Origin: Urechis unicinctus
Taxonomy: Eukaryota; Annelida; Polychaeta; Xenopneusta; Urechidae
Direction of reading: 5' to 3'
DNA: 64,000 nt
Assembly (NCBI GenBank): GCA_034190875.2
Contig: CM067356.1
Span: 49,337,193-49,401,192, forward strand
The notes under the pieces are model-generated. The model was not told where the DNA came from, did no database searches, and worked only from the letters and a program-made list of their open reading frames with translations. Below, piece after piece: positions 32,121 to 42,748 of this stretch (its first letter is position 1; each line of letters starts with the position of its first letter). Position numbers and translations under genes: made by a program.

Positions 32121-33504
32121 TTGAAATCGAAGACGGCCGACGCCAATCACGGCAGATACATCCCACAAACGAAAGTGGATTGGGCCTCCAGTCAAGCGTA
32201 TGCCCAATTCAGACTGTGGCGCAAAGAAGTAGAAAGAATTTTAAACGGTCCTATGCATGCCGATGCTGATTCTGTGAAAATCAACACCGTGTATATTTGG
32301 GCGGGCGCCCACGCTGAAACGTTGATAGAGGCCAGACAGTCAGAACATCCCGACATGAGGATACAAAAGGCAGAAGACCTGCTCGATTGTCTCGCGAAAT
32401 GTCTCACTCACTCAACTCTCTTCCGAGAAGCAAGAGAGGATGTTTACAATGTCAGACAGAAACCAAGTGAAAAACACAACAACTTTCTACAGCAGATTAT
32501 TAGAACTATTTCGCTTAGCAGACTTCCCAGAGCAGTCTGACTTCCTGATCGTAGACAAGCTCATCCATGGGTGCACCATTGCTGAGTGCAAACGCAAACT
32601 AATGTCAAGAGGGAAAGATGTTACTGTTAAAAACTGTCTAGACCTATTACGCCAGTATGAGGCGGTAGACGTCACAATGAAACATCTAAGTGAGTCATGC
32701 CAGATTAATGCAACATACTCAAGAGGCCCAATTAAACAGTCCCAGCGAAATGGCCAGAAAAGCAAGATGAGGTCCAAACCAACAGCCTTGAAGCCAGATG
32801 CTGATAGAAAGAAAAAAAGTGTGCTTGGTGTGGTGGCAGTCCACATCCCTATGACGAATGCCCAGCTAAAGGGATGAAGTGCAATTTTTGCTACAAGAGG
32901 GGCCATTTTTGAGAGAGCATGCAAATTCAAGCTAAAATGCAAAGGCAAGCCCAAAACCCAGAATGAGATACATGCGTCGGAGACTGATTCCAGTGATGAT
33001 GACCGTGGATCTGCATATGATGTTGGTGTTGTTTCTGTCAATAGTGTAGATGGCAAGACGAGAGAGATTCTCGCTGATGTTAAATTTCACACACCGACTC
33101 CAGCTGTACTTCAAGGCAAGGTTGACACAGGTGCCATGGTGACGTGTATGCTATTGTTTCATGATATTGGGCTGTGTCGCAATGATCTCACTCCAAGTAA
33201 AACACGGTTGCGTGGCGTGACAGGTGCTGATATGATAAACTGTGGTGAGCTGACAGTCAAGGCTACCTGTAATAAACACACGGATAAGGTCAAGATTATG
33301 GTTACTGAACTTGGCAGTGAACTTATCCTTGGGCTTGATTTCTGCAAACTTTTCAAGCTAGTGGATGTAGCTAAAACTTGTATCCAAAGGAACGTAAACA
33401 TGGATCGGAACATTGAAGCTGTTCATATCACATATCCCTTCAGCAGAAATGGAAGAAACACCTTCCACTGGGGAAAAAAACAGGCGATCCACTCAATGAC
33501 CTGA
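32121..33504 (+). pseudogene. Element B body 1: gag, two zinc knuckles and protease, frameshifted
   Basis: Same gene as the open frame at 36822-38201, but broken. One extra A near 32470, two extra A in the AAAGAAAAAAAGTG tract near 32815, and an extra T in GGCCATTTTTGAG near 32905 each shift the frame. The protease with its DTG site is readable in 33050-33480. All three changes lie in homopolymers, which could be mutation or a sequencing error of the assembly. Confidence 0.85.
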
Positions 33505-33529
33505 AGGTCATTTTTCCTGAAACATTCGA

Positions 33530-35140
33530 CGGAACAGTCGGCCTATTTGAAGGTGAGGTTGAACTTAAGTTATCACCAGAGGCAAAATCTGTCCAGTTAC
33601 CTCCTCGTGCCGTCGCTCTAAGTGTATTACTCAAGCTCAAACAAGAGTTGGACAAGATGGAAAAAGAAGGCATTATCAAACCCTGCCCTGAAACGACCAA
33701 CTGGGTCCACAACCTCGTCATCGTCTCCAAGAAAAATGGTGACATTCGAATCTGCCTGGATCCGAAAAATCTCAACCGATACCTCATTTGGAGTGTGCAC
33801 TACACAGCCTCTTGGGAAGATGCACAACATAGCTTCAGTAAAGGGCAATACTTCTCCACACTTGATGCGAAAAGCGGTTACTGGACCAAAAAACTCACTG
33901 AATTTAACACGCCGTTCAAGAAGTATTGTTTTGTCAGGTTACCTTTTGGATTGTCAGTGTCCTCTGAAATATTTTGTGAACAGATGGACAAGGCTATGGC
34001 AGGTATTCCTGGCACATTCCCGTGTGCTGATGACATTAAGGTTCAAGGGTCCACAGAAGAGCGGCACGGCATACACTTCCTTGAAACCATTAGCAAAGCT
34101 TGCACTGCAGGGATCAAATTCAATCCGGACAAATGTCAAATCAAAAGACAGAAAATTGAATACTTTGGGCGTGTAATTTCCCCCCACAAGGTGTTGAGCC
34201 ATGTCCGAAGAAAGTGAAACCAGCCATCCTGGAATTGCAACCTCCAGAAAGTAAACAGGATTTTCAAAGTTTCCTCAGCTCAGTCAACTTCATGGCAACT
34301 CACATTCCCAATTTGTCCAAGAGAACGTTCATGATGCGAAGTCTTATGAAAAAAGACGTTGTGTGGACAGGGAACATGCAACAGGAATTTGACACCATCA
34401 AACAGGCAATTGCACGCGCCACTCAACTCACACACTTTGACACCAGCAAACCAACCATTATAGAAACAGATGCTTCTCTGAAAGGTTTGGGTGCTGTGCT
34501 CATTCAAGACGGCAGACCTGTGAAGTTCCTCAGCAAATCACTCACAAAGACAGAATCTGACTACTCGAATATTGAAAGAGGGCTCCTGGCAGTTCTGTTC
34601 GCTTGTGAGAAGCTTCATGTTTATGTGTTTGGCAGACTAGTCACAATACACACTGACCACAAGACACTTGAGTCGATTCTCCGGAAACCAATCAGCCTCG
34701 CCCCGACTCGCCTTCAGCAAATGCTGCTGAGGTTGAGGATATATAATCTTCAAGTTAAGTATGTGGGAGCAAAGATTGTTCTATTGGCAGACACACTCTC
34801 CAGACTAGTCCAACCAGGAACTCATCCTGCCATCGCCAATCTTGATGTGAGTGTTGCACTGGTTCTGAAGATCAGACCGACACACTTAGAATCACTTCAA
34901 GAGGAAACCAAGTTTGACCCTGTCTTTTCAAAACTTAGAGAGCACATAATCGAAGGTTGGCCTGACAGTATGCAGCTCCTTTCAGATAACTTCCGCCCAT
35001 ACTGGTGTTTTCGTGATGAACTAGCTATCCTAGATGGACTCCTTATGAAAGGCAACCGTGTGTTAGTTCCGTCAGCATTGCGTGAGGAAACTCTCGGTCG
35101 ACTCCATGATGGTCATCAAGGTCTTACAGCCACACTCTAG
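33530..35140 (+). pseudogene. Element B body 1: reverse transcriptase and RNase H
   Basis: The RT is open across 33648-34217. ELDKMEKEGIIKPCPETTNW and RICLDPKNLNRYL lead to LDAKSGYWTKKLTEFNTPF, then RLPFGLSVSSEIFCEQMD, the catalytic block FPCADDIKVQG (CADD at 34023-34034) and NPDKC. Two small indels near 34180-34220 shift the frame. The connection and RNase H (ETDASLKGLGAVL, ERGLLAVLFACEKLHVYVF, HTDHKTLESIL, ADTLSRL) follow to 35140, ending at TAG. The stretch WTKKLTEFN lacks about ten residues expected between the GYW and TxFNTPF motifs of this family. Confidence 0.85.
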
Positions 35141-35146
35141 CGTGCC

Positions 35147-36315
35147 ATGAGAACGGTTTATTGGCCAAACTTACAGGACGATGTCAAAGCAATGGTTTTG
35201 CACTGCAGTGACTGTCAGATTTATGCAAACAAAAAACTTCGAGCTCCAGATCGTCAAGTGGCAGCGTCTCGCCCAATGGAAATTGTTGCCACAGACCTAA
35301 TGGACATCCAAGGCAAGTCCGCACTTGTCTCAGTTGACTACTTCTCCGGATACATGACCATTGACTTTATCACATCCACAACGTCAGATGCAGTCATTAT
35401 ATCACTCAATAACAACTTTCACAAGTTCGGGCTTGCAGAAAGAATAATATCTGACAACGGATGCTTCAAATCTGAAAAGTTCAAAAATTTCTGTCACACT
35501 CTTGAAATCAAGCACACAACGTCAAGTCCACATTATCACCAAGGAAATGGGCGTGCTGAGAGAGCCATACAAACTATGAAGCAGATGATAAAGAAGTGCA
35601 AGAATGAGCTACAAGTGACCATGGCGATACTGGCATACCATGATACACCGGCAAGCAGTGAGCTGCCTTCGCCCGCAGAATTATTATTTCAACCGAAGAA
35701 TTAACACACGTCTTGGGAAGATGTATATCAACCTTCTCAGCTCAGCGATTCGCAACGGATAAAACTAGCAGACAAGAGAGCTGCTCACCTAAACCCAACT
35801 CAAACATCAAGAGATGAATATGTTCATGTTCGGATCAGCCTATTTGGTTCACAGAAGATGGTTGTCCTGAATGGAAACCAGGCTCCATAGAGTCAAGACA
35901 CCCTCAGCCCGACTCCTATTGGATCACCGTCAAGGAAAACAATCAGCTGGTGAGAAGAAATAAAGACGACATCAAGCCACGCTTCCCTGTCTCCGGAAGT
36001 AAGTCACCAGCGAATGGAGATGTCAATTCATTTGAACATCACTCCCTCCCAACTGACATCCGGGAATGTATTTCACCCCTGCCAGAAGAGTTATGTGCAC
36101 CACCAGCATCTAACCCACTTGAAACACCTGATCCTACAAAGATGCTAGCGCATGAAACGCCTGTCCCGATCCCTACTTCTAGTACTTGTCCTGCTTCACT
36201 TAAAACAAAACTCAAACACCTCCAGGGGCTTCTGCAGCAAAAACGCCAACCGTTGCAAGATCAGGTCGACAGCCAAAGCCTAACAAACACAAAGATTTTG
36301 TGTATATGTGATTAA
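35147..36315 (+). pseudogene. Element B body 1: integrase
   Basis: Reads VYWPNLQDDV, CSDCQIYANKK (zinc-binding Cys pair), ATDLMDIQGKSALVSVDYF, ISDNG and GNGRAERAIQTMKQMIKKC. Relative to body 2 it has a 3-base loss right after ISDNG (near 35460), a frame change near 35690 and further small insertions at 35722 and 35823. A 15-bp deletion lies near 36225. It ends in the same KHKDF-like region but in a shifted frame. Confidence 0.85.
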
Positions 36316-36531
36316 AGAGCAGGTGCCGAAGACCTCGCTCAATGGTGAGACAAGTTCTGGAACCTCTGTCTCCAATATTTGATGTTGTCTCATGTGTTGT
36401 AATGCATTTTTAGTATTGGACAATTTGTGACCTCAGTGACACTTGGAAAGGCAAGTTTGAAATCCAAGTTGGTAGTAATTGATTTAGTGACATTTTTGGG
36501 TATTCTTAAACTATTTTCTTTATAAGGGGCA
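36316..36531 (+). other. Element B body 1: 3' untranslated region and polypurine tract
   Basis: About 215 bases after the integrase matching 41010-41229 with small indels, ending in TTTATAAGGGGCA just before the central LTR. Confidence 0.8.
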
Positions 36532-36649
36532 TGTCTTGTAATAATAGTTGCTCCCTGTTATGTTGGTAACATGAATGCTCCCGTATGTGCTCATGTGTAC
36601 TGCGTCATAATTATGTGTTCTGCAATAAATGGCTACAAGAAATACTACA
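36532..36649 (+). repeat. Element B central LTR (118 bp), shared by both bodies
   Basis: Identical in layout to the outer LTRs, with two extra bases near its start (TGTCTTGTAATAATAG). It acts as 3' LTR of body 1 and 5' LTR of body 2. No second target duplication surrounds it: body sequence joins it directly on both sides. Confidence 0.9.
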
Positions 36650-36821
36650 TGGTGACCATAGAAATAAAGTTCAGCAGAGCCGATAAAGTGTGATATGTAA
36701 CCGACGAAAAAACTACATGGTCAGTGCTTGTAAAGAAACTAGGCCTGTAGGTCGCATCGCACCACAAATTGAAGTGAATTTTTCGCACCACGTGAGTAAC
36801 TGTCGTTGACATTTACACGTT

Positions 36822-38201
36822 TTGAAATCGAAGACGGCCGACGCCAATCACGGCAGATACATCCCACAAACGAAAGTGGATTGGGCCTCCAGTCAAGCGT
36901 ATGCCCAATTCAGACTGTGGCGCAAAGAAGTAGAAAGAATTTTAAACGGTCCTATGCATGCCGATGCTGATTCTGTGAAAATCAACACCGTGTATATTTG
37001 GGCGGGCGCCCACGCTGAAACGTTGATAGAGGCCAGACAGTCAGAACATCCCGACATGAGGATACAAAAGGCAGAAGACCTGCTCGATTGTCTCGCGAAA
37101 TGTCTCACTCACTCAACTCTCTTCCGAGAAGCAAGAGAGGATGTTTACAATGTCAGACAGAAACCAAGTGAAAACACAACAACTTTCTACAGCAGATTAT
37201 TAGAACTATTTCGCTTAGCAGACTTCCCAGAGCAGTCTGACTTCCTGATCGTAGACAAGCTCATCCATGGGTGCACCATTGCTGAGTGCAAACGCAAACT
37301 AATGTCAAGAGGGAAAGATGTTACTGTTAAAAACTGTCTAGACCTATTACGCCAGTATGAGGCGGTAGACGTCACAATGAAACATCTAAGTGAGTCATGC
37401 CAGATTAATGCAACATACTCAAGAGGCCCAATTAAACAGTCCCAGCGAAATGGCCAGAAAAGCAAGATGAGGTCCAAACCAACAGCCTTGAAGCCAGATG
37501 CTGATAGAAAGAAAAAGTGTGCTTGGTGTGGTGGCAGTCCACATCCCTATGACGAATGCCCAGCTAAAGGGATGAAGTGCAATTTTTGCTACAAGAGGGG
37601 CCATTTTGAGAGAGCATGCAAATTCAAGCTAAAATGCAAAGGCAAGCCCAAAACCCAGAATGAGATACATGCGTCGGAGACTGATTCCAGTGATGATGAC
37701 CGTGGATCTGCATATGATGTTGGTGTTGTTTCTGTCAATAGTGTAGATGGCAAGACGAGAGAGATTCTCGCTGATGTTAAATTTCACACACCGACTCCAG
37801 CTGTACTTCAAGGCAAGGTTGACACAGGTGCCATGGTGACGTGTATGCTATTGTTTCATGATATTGGGCTGTGTCGCAATGATCTCACTCCAAGTAAAAC
37901 ACGGTTGCGTGGCGTGACAGGTGCTGATATGATAAACTGTGGTGAGCTGACAGTCAAGGCTACCTGTAATAAACACACGGATAAGGTCAAGATTATGGTT
38001 ACTGAACTTGGCAGTGAACTTATCCTTGGGTTTGATTTCTGCAAACTTTTCAAGCTAGTGGATGTAGCTAAAACTTGTATCCAAAGGAACGTAAACATGG
38101 ATCGGAACATTGAAGCTGTTCATATCACATATCCCTTCAGCAGAAATGGAAGAAACACCTTCCACTGGGGAAAAAAACAGGCGATCCACTCAATGACCTG
38201 A
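36822..38201 (+). CDS. Element B body 2: gag with two zinc knuckles and aspartic protease
   Basis: 459 codons open. Residues ~15-200 are a capsid-like gag region (AYAQFRLWRKEVERILNG, KINTVYIWAGAHAETLIEAR, FREAREDVYNVRQ, KLIHGCTIAECKRKL). Two CX2CX4HX4C knuckles follow (CAWCGGSPHPYDEC, CNFCYKRGHFERAC), then an acidic spacer. The protease has KVDTGAMVTCML (DTG at 37821-37829) and ILGFDFCKLF. The frame starts at a TTG; no ATG precedes the conserved region in this frame, so the true start is unclear. It ends with TGA at 38199-38201, while the pol frame is -1 relative to it. The tract GGGGAAAAAAACAGG near 38167 lies in the overlap and would be a possible slip site. However, comparison with element C suggests a small deletion just upstream instead. 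Confidence 0.85.
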   Translation: MKSKTADANHGRYIPQTKVDWASSQAYAQFRLWRKEVERILNGPMHADADSVKINTVYIWAGAHAETLIEARQSEHPDMRIQKAEDLLDCLAKCLTHSTLFREAREDVYNVRQKPSENTTTFYSRLLELFRLADFPEQSDFLIVDKLIHGCTIAECKRKLMSRGKDVTVKNCLDLLRQYEAVDVTMKHLSESCQINATYSRGPIKQSQRNGQKSKMRSKPTALKPDADRKKKCAWCGGSPHPYDECPAKGMKCNFCYKRGHFERACKFKLKCKGKPKTQNEIHASETDSSDDDRGSAYDVGVVSVNSVDGKTREILADVKFHTPTPAVLQGKVDTGAMVTCMLLFHDIGLCRNDLTPSKTRLRGVTGADMINCGELTVKATCNKHTDKVKIMVTELGSELILGFDFCKLFKLVDVAKTCIQRNVNMDRNIEAVHITYPFSRNGRNTFHWGKKQAIHSMT

Positions 38202-38204
38202 AGG

Positions 38205-39833
38205 TCATTTTTCCTGAAACATTCGACGGAACAGTCGGCCTATTTGAAGGTGAGGTTGAACTTAAGTTATCACCAGAGGCAAAATCTGTCCAGTTACCTC
38301 CTCGTGCCGTCGCTCTAAGTGTATTACTCAAGCTCAAACAAGAGTTGGACAAGATGGAAAAAGAAGGCATTATCAAACCCTGCCCTGAAACGACCAACTG
38401 GGTCCACAACCTCGTCATCGTCTCCAGAAAAAATGGTGACATTCGAATCTGCCTGGATCCGAAAAATCTCAACCGATACCTCATTTGGAGTGTGCACTAC
38501 ACAGCCTCTTGGGAAGATGCACAACATAGCTTCAGTAAAGGGCAATACTTCTCCACACTTGATGCGAAAAGCGGTTACTGGACCAAAAAAACTCACTGAA
38601 TTTAACACGCCGTTCAAGAAGTATTGTTTTGTCAGGTTACCTTTTGGATTGTCAGTGTCCTCTGAAATATTTTGTGAACAGATGGACAAGGCTATGGCAG
38701 GTATTCCTGGCACATTCCCATGTGCTGATGACATTAAGGTTCAAGGGTCCACAGAAGAGCGGCACGGCATACACTTCCTTGAAACCATTAGCAAAGCTTG
38801 CACTGCAGGGATCAAATTCAATCCGGACAAATGTCGAATCAAAAGACAGAAAATTGAATACTTTGGGCGTGTAATTTCCCCACAAGGTGTTGAGCCATGT
38901 CCGAAGAAAGTGAAAGCCATCCTGGAATTGCAACCTCCAGAAAGTAAACAGGATTTTCAAAGTTTCCTCGGCTCAGTCAACTTCATGGCAACTCACATTC
39001 CCAATTTGTCCAAGAGAACGTTCATGATGCGAAGTCTTATGAAAAAAGACGTTGTGTGGACAGGGAACATGCAACAGGAATTTGACACCATCAAACAGGC
39101 AATTGCACGCGCCACTCAACTCACACACTTTGACACCAGCAAACCAACCATTATAGAAACAGATGCTTCTCTGAAAGGTTTGGGTGCTGTGCTCATTCAA
39201 GACGGCAGACCTGTGAAGTTCCTCAGCAAATCACTCACAAAGACAGAATCTGACTACTCGAATATTGAAAGAGGGCTCCTGGCAGTTCTGTTCGCTTGTG
39301 AGAAGCTTCATGTTTATGTGTTTGGCAGACTAGTCACAATACACACTGACCAAAAGACACTTGAGTCGATTCTCCGGAAACCAATCAGCCTCGCCCCGAC
39401 TCGCCTTCAGCAAATGCTGCTGAGGTTGAGGATATATAATCTTCAAGTTAAGTATGTGGGAGCAAAGAGTGTTCTATTGGCAGACACACTCTCCAGACTA
39501 GTCCAACCAGGAACTCATCCTGCCATCGCCAATCTTGATGTGAGTGTTGCACTGGTTCTGAAGATCAGACCGACACACTTAGAATCACTTCAAGAGGAAA
39601 CCAAGTTTGACCCTGTCTTTTCAAAACTTAGAGAGCACATAATCGAAGGTTGGCCTGACAGTATGCAGCTCCTTTCAGATAACTTCCGCCCATACTGGTG
39701 TTTTCGTGATGAACTAGCTATCCTAGATGGACTCCTTATGAAAGGCAACCGTGTGTTAGTTCCGTCAGCATTGCGTGAGGAAACTCTCGGTCGACTCCAT
39801 GATGGTCATCAAGGTCTTACAGCCACACTCTAG
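38205..39833 (+). pseudogene. Element B body 2: reverse transcriptase and RNase H, one frameshift
   Basis: The RT start is open at 38345-38599 and then shifts at a run of seven A near 38584 (body 1 has six there). From there it is open to 39833 in the next frame: KYCFVRLPFGLSVSSEIF, FPCADDIKVQG (CADD at 38721-38732), KIEYFGRVISPQGVEPCPKK, FLGSVNFMATHIPNL, and RNase H (ETDASLKGLG, ERGLLAVLFACEK, HTDQKTLESIL, ADTLSRL). The first position of the usual Y-x-D-D box is Cys in both bodies. Stop TAG at 39831-39833 replaces what element C encodes as Gln. Confidence 0.9.
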
Positions 39834-39839
39834 CGTGCC

Positions 39840-41009
39840 ATGAGAACGGTTTATTGGCCAAACTTACAGGACGATGTCAAAGCAATGGTTTTGCACTGCA
39901 GTGACTGTCAGATTTATGCAAACAAAAAACTTCGAGCTCCAGATCGTCAAGTGGCAGCGTCTCGCCCAATGGAAATTGTTGCCACAGACCTAATGGACAT
40001 CCAAGGCAAGTCCGCACTTGTCTCAGTTGACTACTTCTCCGGATACATGACCATTGACTTTATCACATCCACAAAGTCAGATGCAGTCATTATATCACTC
40101 AATAACAACTTTCACAAGTTCGGGCTTGCAGAAAGAATAATATCTGACAACGGACCATGCTTCAAATCTGAAAAGTTCAAAAATTTCTGTCACACTCTTG
40201 AAATCAAGCACACAACGTCAAGTCCACATTATCACCAAGGAAATGGGCGTGCTGAGAGAGCCATTCAAACTATGAAGCAGATGATAAAGAAGTGCAAGAA
40301 TGAGCTACAAGTGACCATGGCGATACTGGCATACCATGATACACCGGCAAGCAGTGAGCTGCCTTCGCCCGCAGAATTATTCTTCAACCGAAGAATTAAC
40401 ACACGTCTTGGGAAGATGTATCAACCTTCTCAGCTCAGCGATTCGCAACGGATTAAACTAGCAGACAAGAGAGCTGCTCACCTAAACCCAACTCAAACAT
40501 CAAGAGATGAATATGTTCCGGATCAGCCTATTTGGTTCACAGAAGATGGTTGTCCTGAATGGAAACCAGGCTCCATAGAGTCAAGACACCCTCAGCCCGA
40601 CTCCTATTGGATCACCGTCAAGGAAAACAATCAGCTGGTGAGAAGAAATAAAGACGACATCAAGCCACGCTTCCCTGTCTCCGGAAGTAAGTCACCAGCG
40701 AATGGAGATGTCAATTCATTTGAACATCACTCCCTCCCAACTGACATCCGGGAATGTATTTCACCCCTGCCAGAAGAGTTATGTGTACCACCAGCATCTA
40801 ACCCACTTGAAACACCTGATCCTACAAAGATGCTAGCGCATGAAACGCCTGTCCCGATCCCTACTTCTAGTACTTGTCCTGCTTCACTTAAAACAACTCA
40901 AACACCTCCAGGGGCTTCTTCACCTGCGTCTGCAGCAAAAACGCCAACCGTTGCAAGATCAGGTCGACAGCCAAAGCCTAACAAACACAAAGATTTTGTG
41001 TATATGTGA
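39840..41009 (+). CDS. Element B body 2: integrase, intact frame
   Basis: 389 codons open, in the same frame as the RNase H but separated from it by one TAG. Cys pair CSDCQIY is the second half of the HHCC zinc site; the His pair (RLHDGHQG) lies before the stop. The core has Asp in ATDLMDIQG, Asp in IISDNGPCF and Glu in GRAERAIQ, the D,D-35-E set. The C-terminus has PDQPIWF and YWITVKENNQLVRRNKDDIK, a GPY/F-module end, then a Pro/Thr/Ser-rich tail ending KHKDFVYM. The ATG chosen by open-frame logic is unlikely to be a real start; the domain belongs to the pol polyprotein. Confidence 0.88.
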   Translation: MRTVYWPNLQDDVKAMVLHCSDCQIYANKKLRAPDRQVAASRPMEIVATDLMDIQGKSALVSVDYFSGYMTIDFITSTKSDAVIISLNNNFHKFGLAERIISDNGPCFKSEKFKNFCHTLEIKHTTSSPHYHQGNGRAERAIQTMKQMIKKCKNELQVTMAILAYHDTPASSELPSPAELFFNRRINTRLGKMYQPSQLSDSQRIKLADKRAAHLNPTQTSRDEYVPDQPIWFTEDGCPEWKPGSIESRHPQPDSYWITVKENNQLVRRNKDDIKPRFPVSGSKSPANGDVNSFEHHSLPTDIRECISPLPEELCVPPASNPLETPDPTKMLAHETPVPIPTSSTCPASLKTTQTPPGASSPASAAKTPTVARSGRQPKPNKHKDFVYM

Positions 41010-41229
41010 TTAAAGAGCAGGTGCCGAAGACCTCGCTCCAATGGTGAGACAAGTTCTGGAACCTCTGTCTCCAATATTTATATGTTGTCTCATGTGTTGT
41101 AATGCATTTTTAGTATTGGACAATTTGTGACCTCAGTGACACTTGGAAAATGTTTGAAATCACAAGTTGGTAGTAATTGATTTAGTGACATTTTTGGGTA
41201 TTCTTAAACTATTTTCTTTATAAGGGGCA

Positions 41230-41345
41230 TGTTGTAATAATAGTTGCTCCCTGTTATGTTGGTAACATGAATGCTCCCGTATGTGCTCATGTGTACTGCG
41301 TCATAATTATGTGTTCTGCAATAAATGGCTACAAGAAATACAACA
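41230..41345 (+). repeat. Element B 3' LTR (116 bp)
   Basis: Starts TGTTGTAATAATAGTTGCTC after TTTATAAGGGGCA and ends GAAATACAACA, differing from the 5' LTR by very few bases. Confidence 0.9.
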
Positions 41346-41487
41346 CTAGCCAGTTTCATGAGCCAGACACGCGCAATTAAGGTCAATCGGGTCATAACCT
41401 TTGCGTTGATTGGTCACGAAGATTAACGAACGTGTCTAATGAATATTCGGACGCGCCAGTTTAAGACCTTATCTTGTCGTAGACTCT

Positions 41488-41536
41488 AGGGCGAGAAGCG
41501 TAGCGGAACCTCTGGAGTCTGGGACGCAGACTACTT
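41488..41536 (+). repeat. Short dispersed repeat, also at 10600-10653
   Basis: Carries AGGGCGAGAAGCGTAGCGGA and CTGGAGTCTGGGACGCAGAC, as at 10.6 kb. It lies 140 bp beyond the dimer, directly before a reverse-transcriptase scrap. Confidence 0.7.
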
Positions 41537-41665
41537 AGTAAGCTTGAGGGAGAAAATGTCATTGCAGATGTGGACCGTCCGACAGACTAGGCCTGCAATT
41601 TGGTCGCTGCGGAGAAGAAAGATGGCTCGATGCGTCTCTGTCTAGACATCTGTTATAATGCTACA
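41537..41665 (+). pseudogene. Gypsy reverse transcriptase scrap
   Basis: In one plus frame: LEGENVIADVDRPTD, a TAG, then ACNLVAAEKKDGSMRLCLDI. This is the start of a gypsy RT (the V..KKDGS.RLC.D segment), with the stop probably replacing Trp. Nothing of the rest of the RT follows. Confidence 0.6.
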
Positions 41666-42100
41666 TCCTTCACCTCAAGCGACACCTGGCGAACCCAATA
41701 CGGCAGCCCTCCAGATATCTCATCTCCAACGAAACATCCGGAGAAATTCACAAATTTCAATAATTTTCATGGCATTAGTCTATTGTCCTTGTATATTTAA
41801 TTATCATGACATTAGTTAAATACTTTCAAAATTACTAATTGAATTAGCTACAATAGGTTATTTCACCATTTCACAGTTGTCAAGTATAGGCTCATCGCTT
41901 TTTCCCATGTGGTTTCAGTGAGGAGTAATACTGTGAAAATGTAATTAATGTCATAACGTCTAGATTGATTCCATATTTTAATACTTACCATTTTATTGTA
42001 ATAAATTTATTTTAATACCATTTAGGCTAGCAAAATTAGAACATCCGTAAAATTATTGTAACCTCATTTAATTATCTATTATTATTATGGACATGTGCCA
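41666..42100. other. No gene seen
   Basis: AT-rich sequence without recognised family or repeat. Confidence 0.5.
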
Positions 42101-42104
42101 ATGT

Positions 42105-42670
42105 AAAACAGTATTGGCGCATGTCCAAGCTACCCTGGGATCACTCAAAATTCAAAATCAAATAATATTGGGCTCATGTCGTACTGCCCCTTTACTCATA
42201 TTCCAAATTTCCACTCACTAAATCTTCAATTTGTTGAACTTAGTCTACTTTAGAAATGCAAAGGTAAATTTAAAATTGATTGAACAGTGGAAGTTCAACT
42301 TAATTATGGTTGGGGAGGATGTTATAATGCTATTCTATCTAAACTTCCCCCCTGCAACCCCCATTTATTATCAGCATGATATGACCCGCCAATAGCGTGG
42401 GTTGGTCAGCTAGCCTATCGTGTGGACCGGTCAAGGGTCACGGGAAAGCTAGTCAGCTGACCCGCGGGACCCTTTATAAGGACGACAGATAGGTTAGTCA
42501 CGGAGACCATCTAGTCAGGGGCAAGATTCAGACCGAGATTTCCAGGGAGCTTCATTGTTGAAACTTAAATAAATCGAATAAGCAACTCTCCAGGACCCGC
42601 GTTATTTTTTTCTTTGGCTAGTCCCCACTCCAGCAACCACAGGCAGCAACGAACGAAGGAGAGCGCATCA
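42105..42670 (+). repeat. Solo LTR-like sequence related to gypsy A
   Basis: In plus orientation, 42555-42640 (AATAAATCGAATAAGCAACT, TTTGGCTAGTCCCCACTCCA, GCAACCACAGGCAGCA) matches the reverse complement of the 30.6-30.7 kb LTR. The segment 42105-42320 matches the reverse complement of 22330-22530. A CCCTTTATAAGGACGAC stretch at 42470 is a plausible TATA box for LTR transcription. No gag or pol follows, so it is a solo copy or a fragment. Confidence 0.6.
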
Positions 42671-42748
42671 GCTAGAAACTCTAGTATAAGATATCAAACT
42701 CTTGAACATGGCGATAAAAAAAGAAATGCACCTGCTCCCAACCTCTGA

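Larger units (their letters stand above)
31836..41345 (+). mobile_element. Ty3/gypsy element B, head-to-tail dimer sharing a central LTR
   Basis: The order is LTR 31836-31951, body 1 31952-36531, LTR 36532-36649, body 2 36650-41229, LTR 41230-41345. Each body is 4580 bp. Flanks are CAAGC (31831-31835) and CTAGC (41346-41350), a possible 5-bp target duplication with one change. A purine tract (AAGGGGCA) precedes the second and third LTRs. The bodies differ by roughly ten substitutions and about fifteen indels, but share an in-frame TAG before the integrase and an apparent RT deletion. The lineage looks mag-like (K02A2.6-type polyprotein). No envelope frame is present. Confidence 0.9.
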
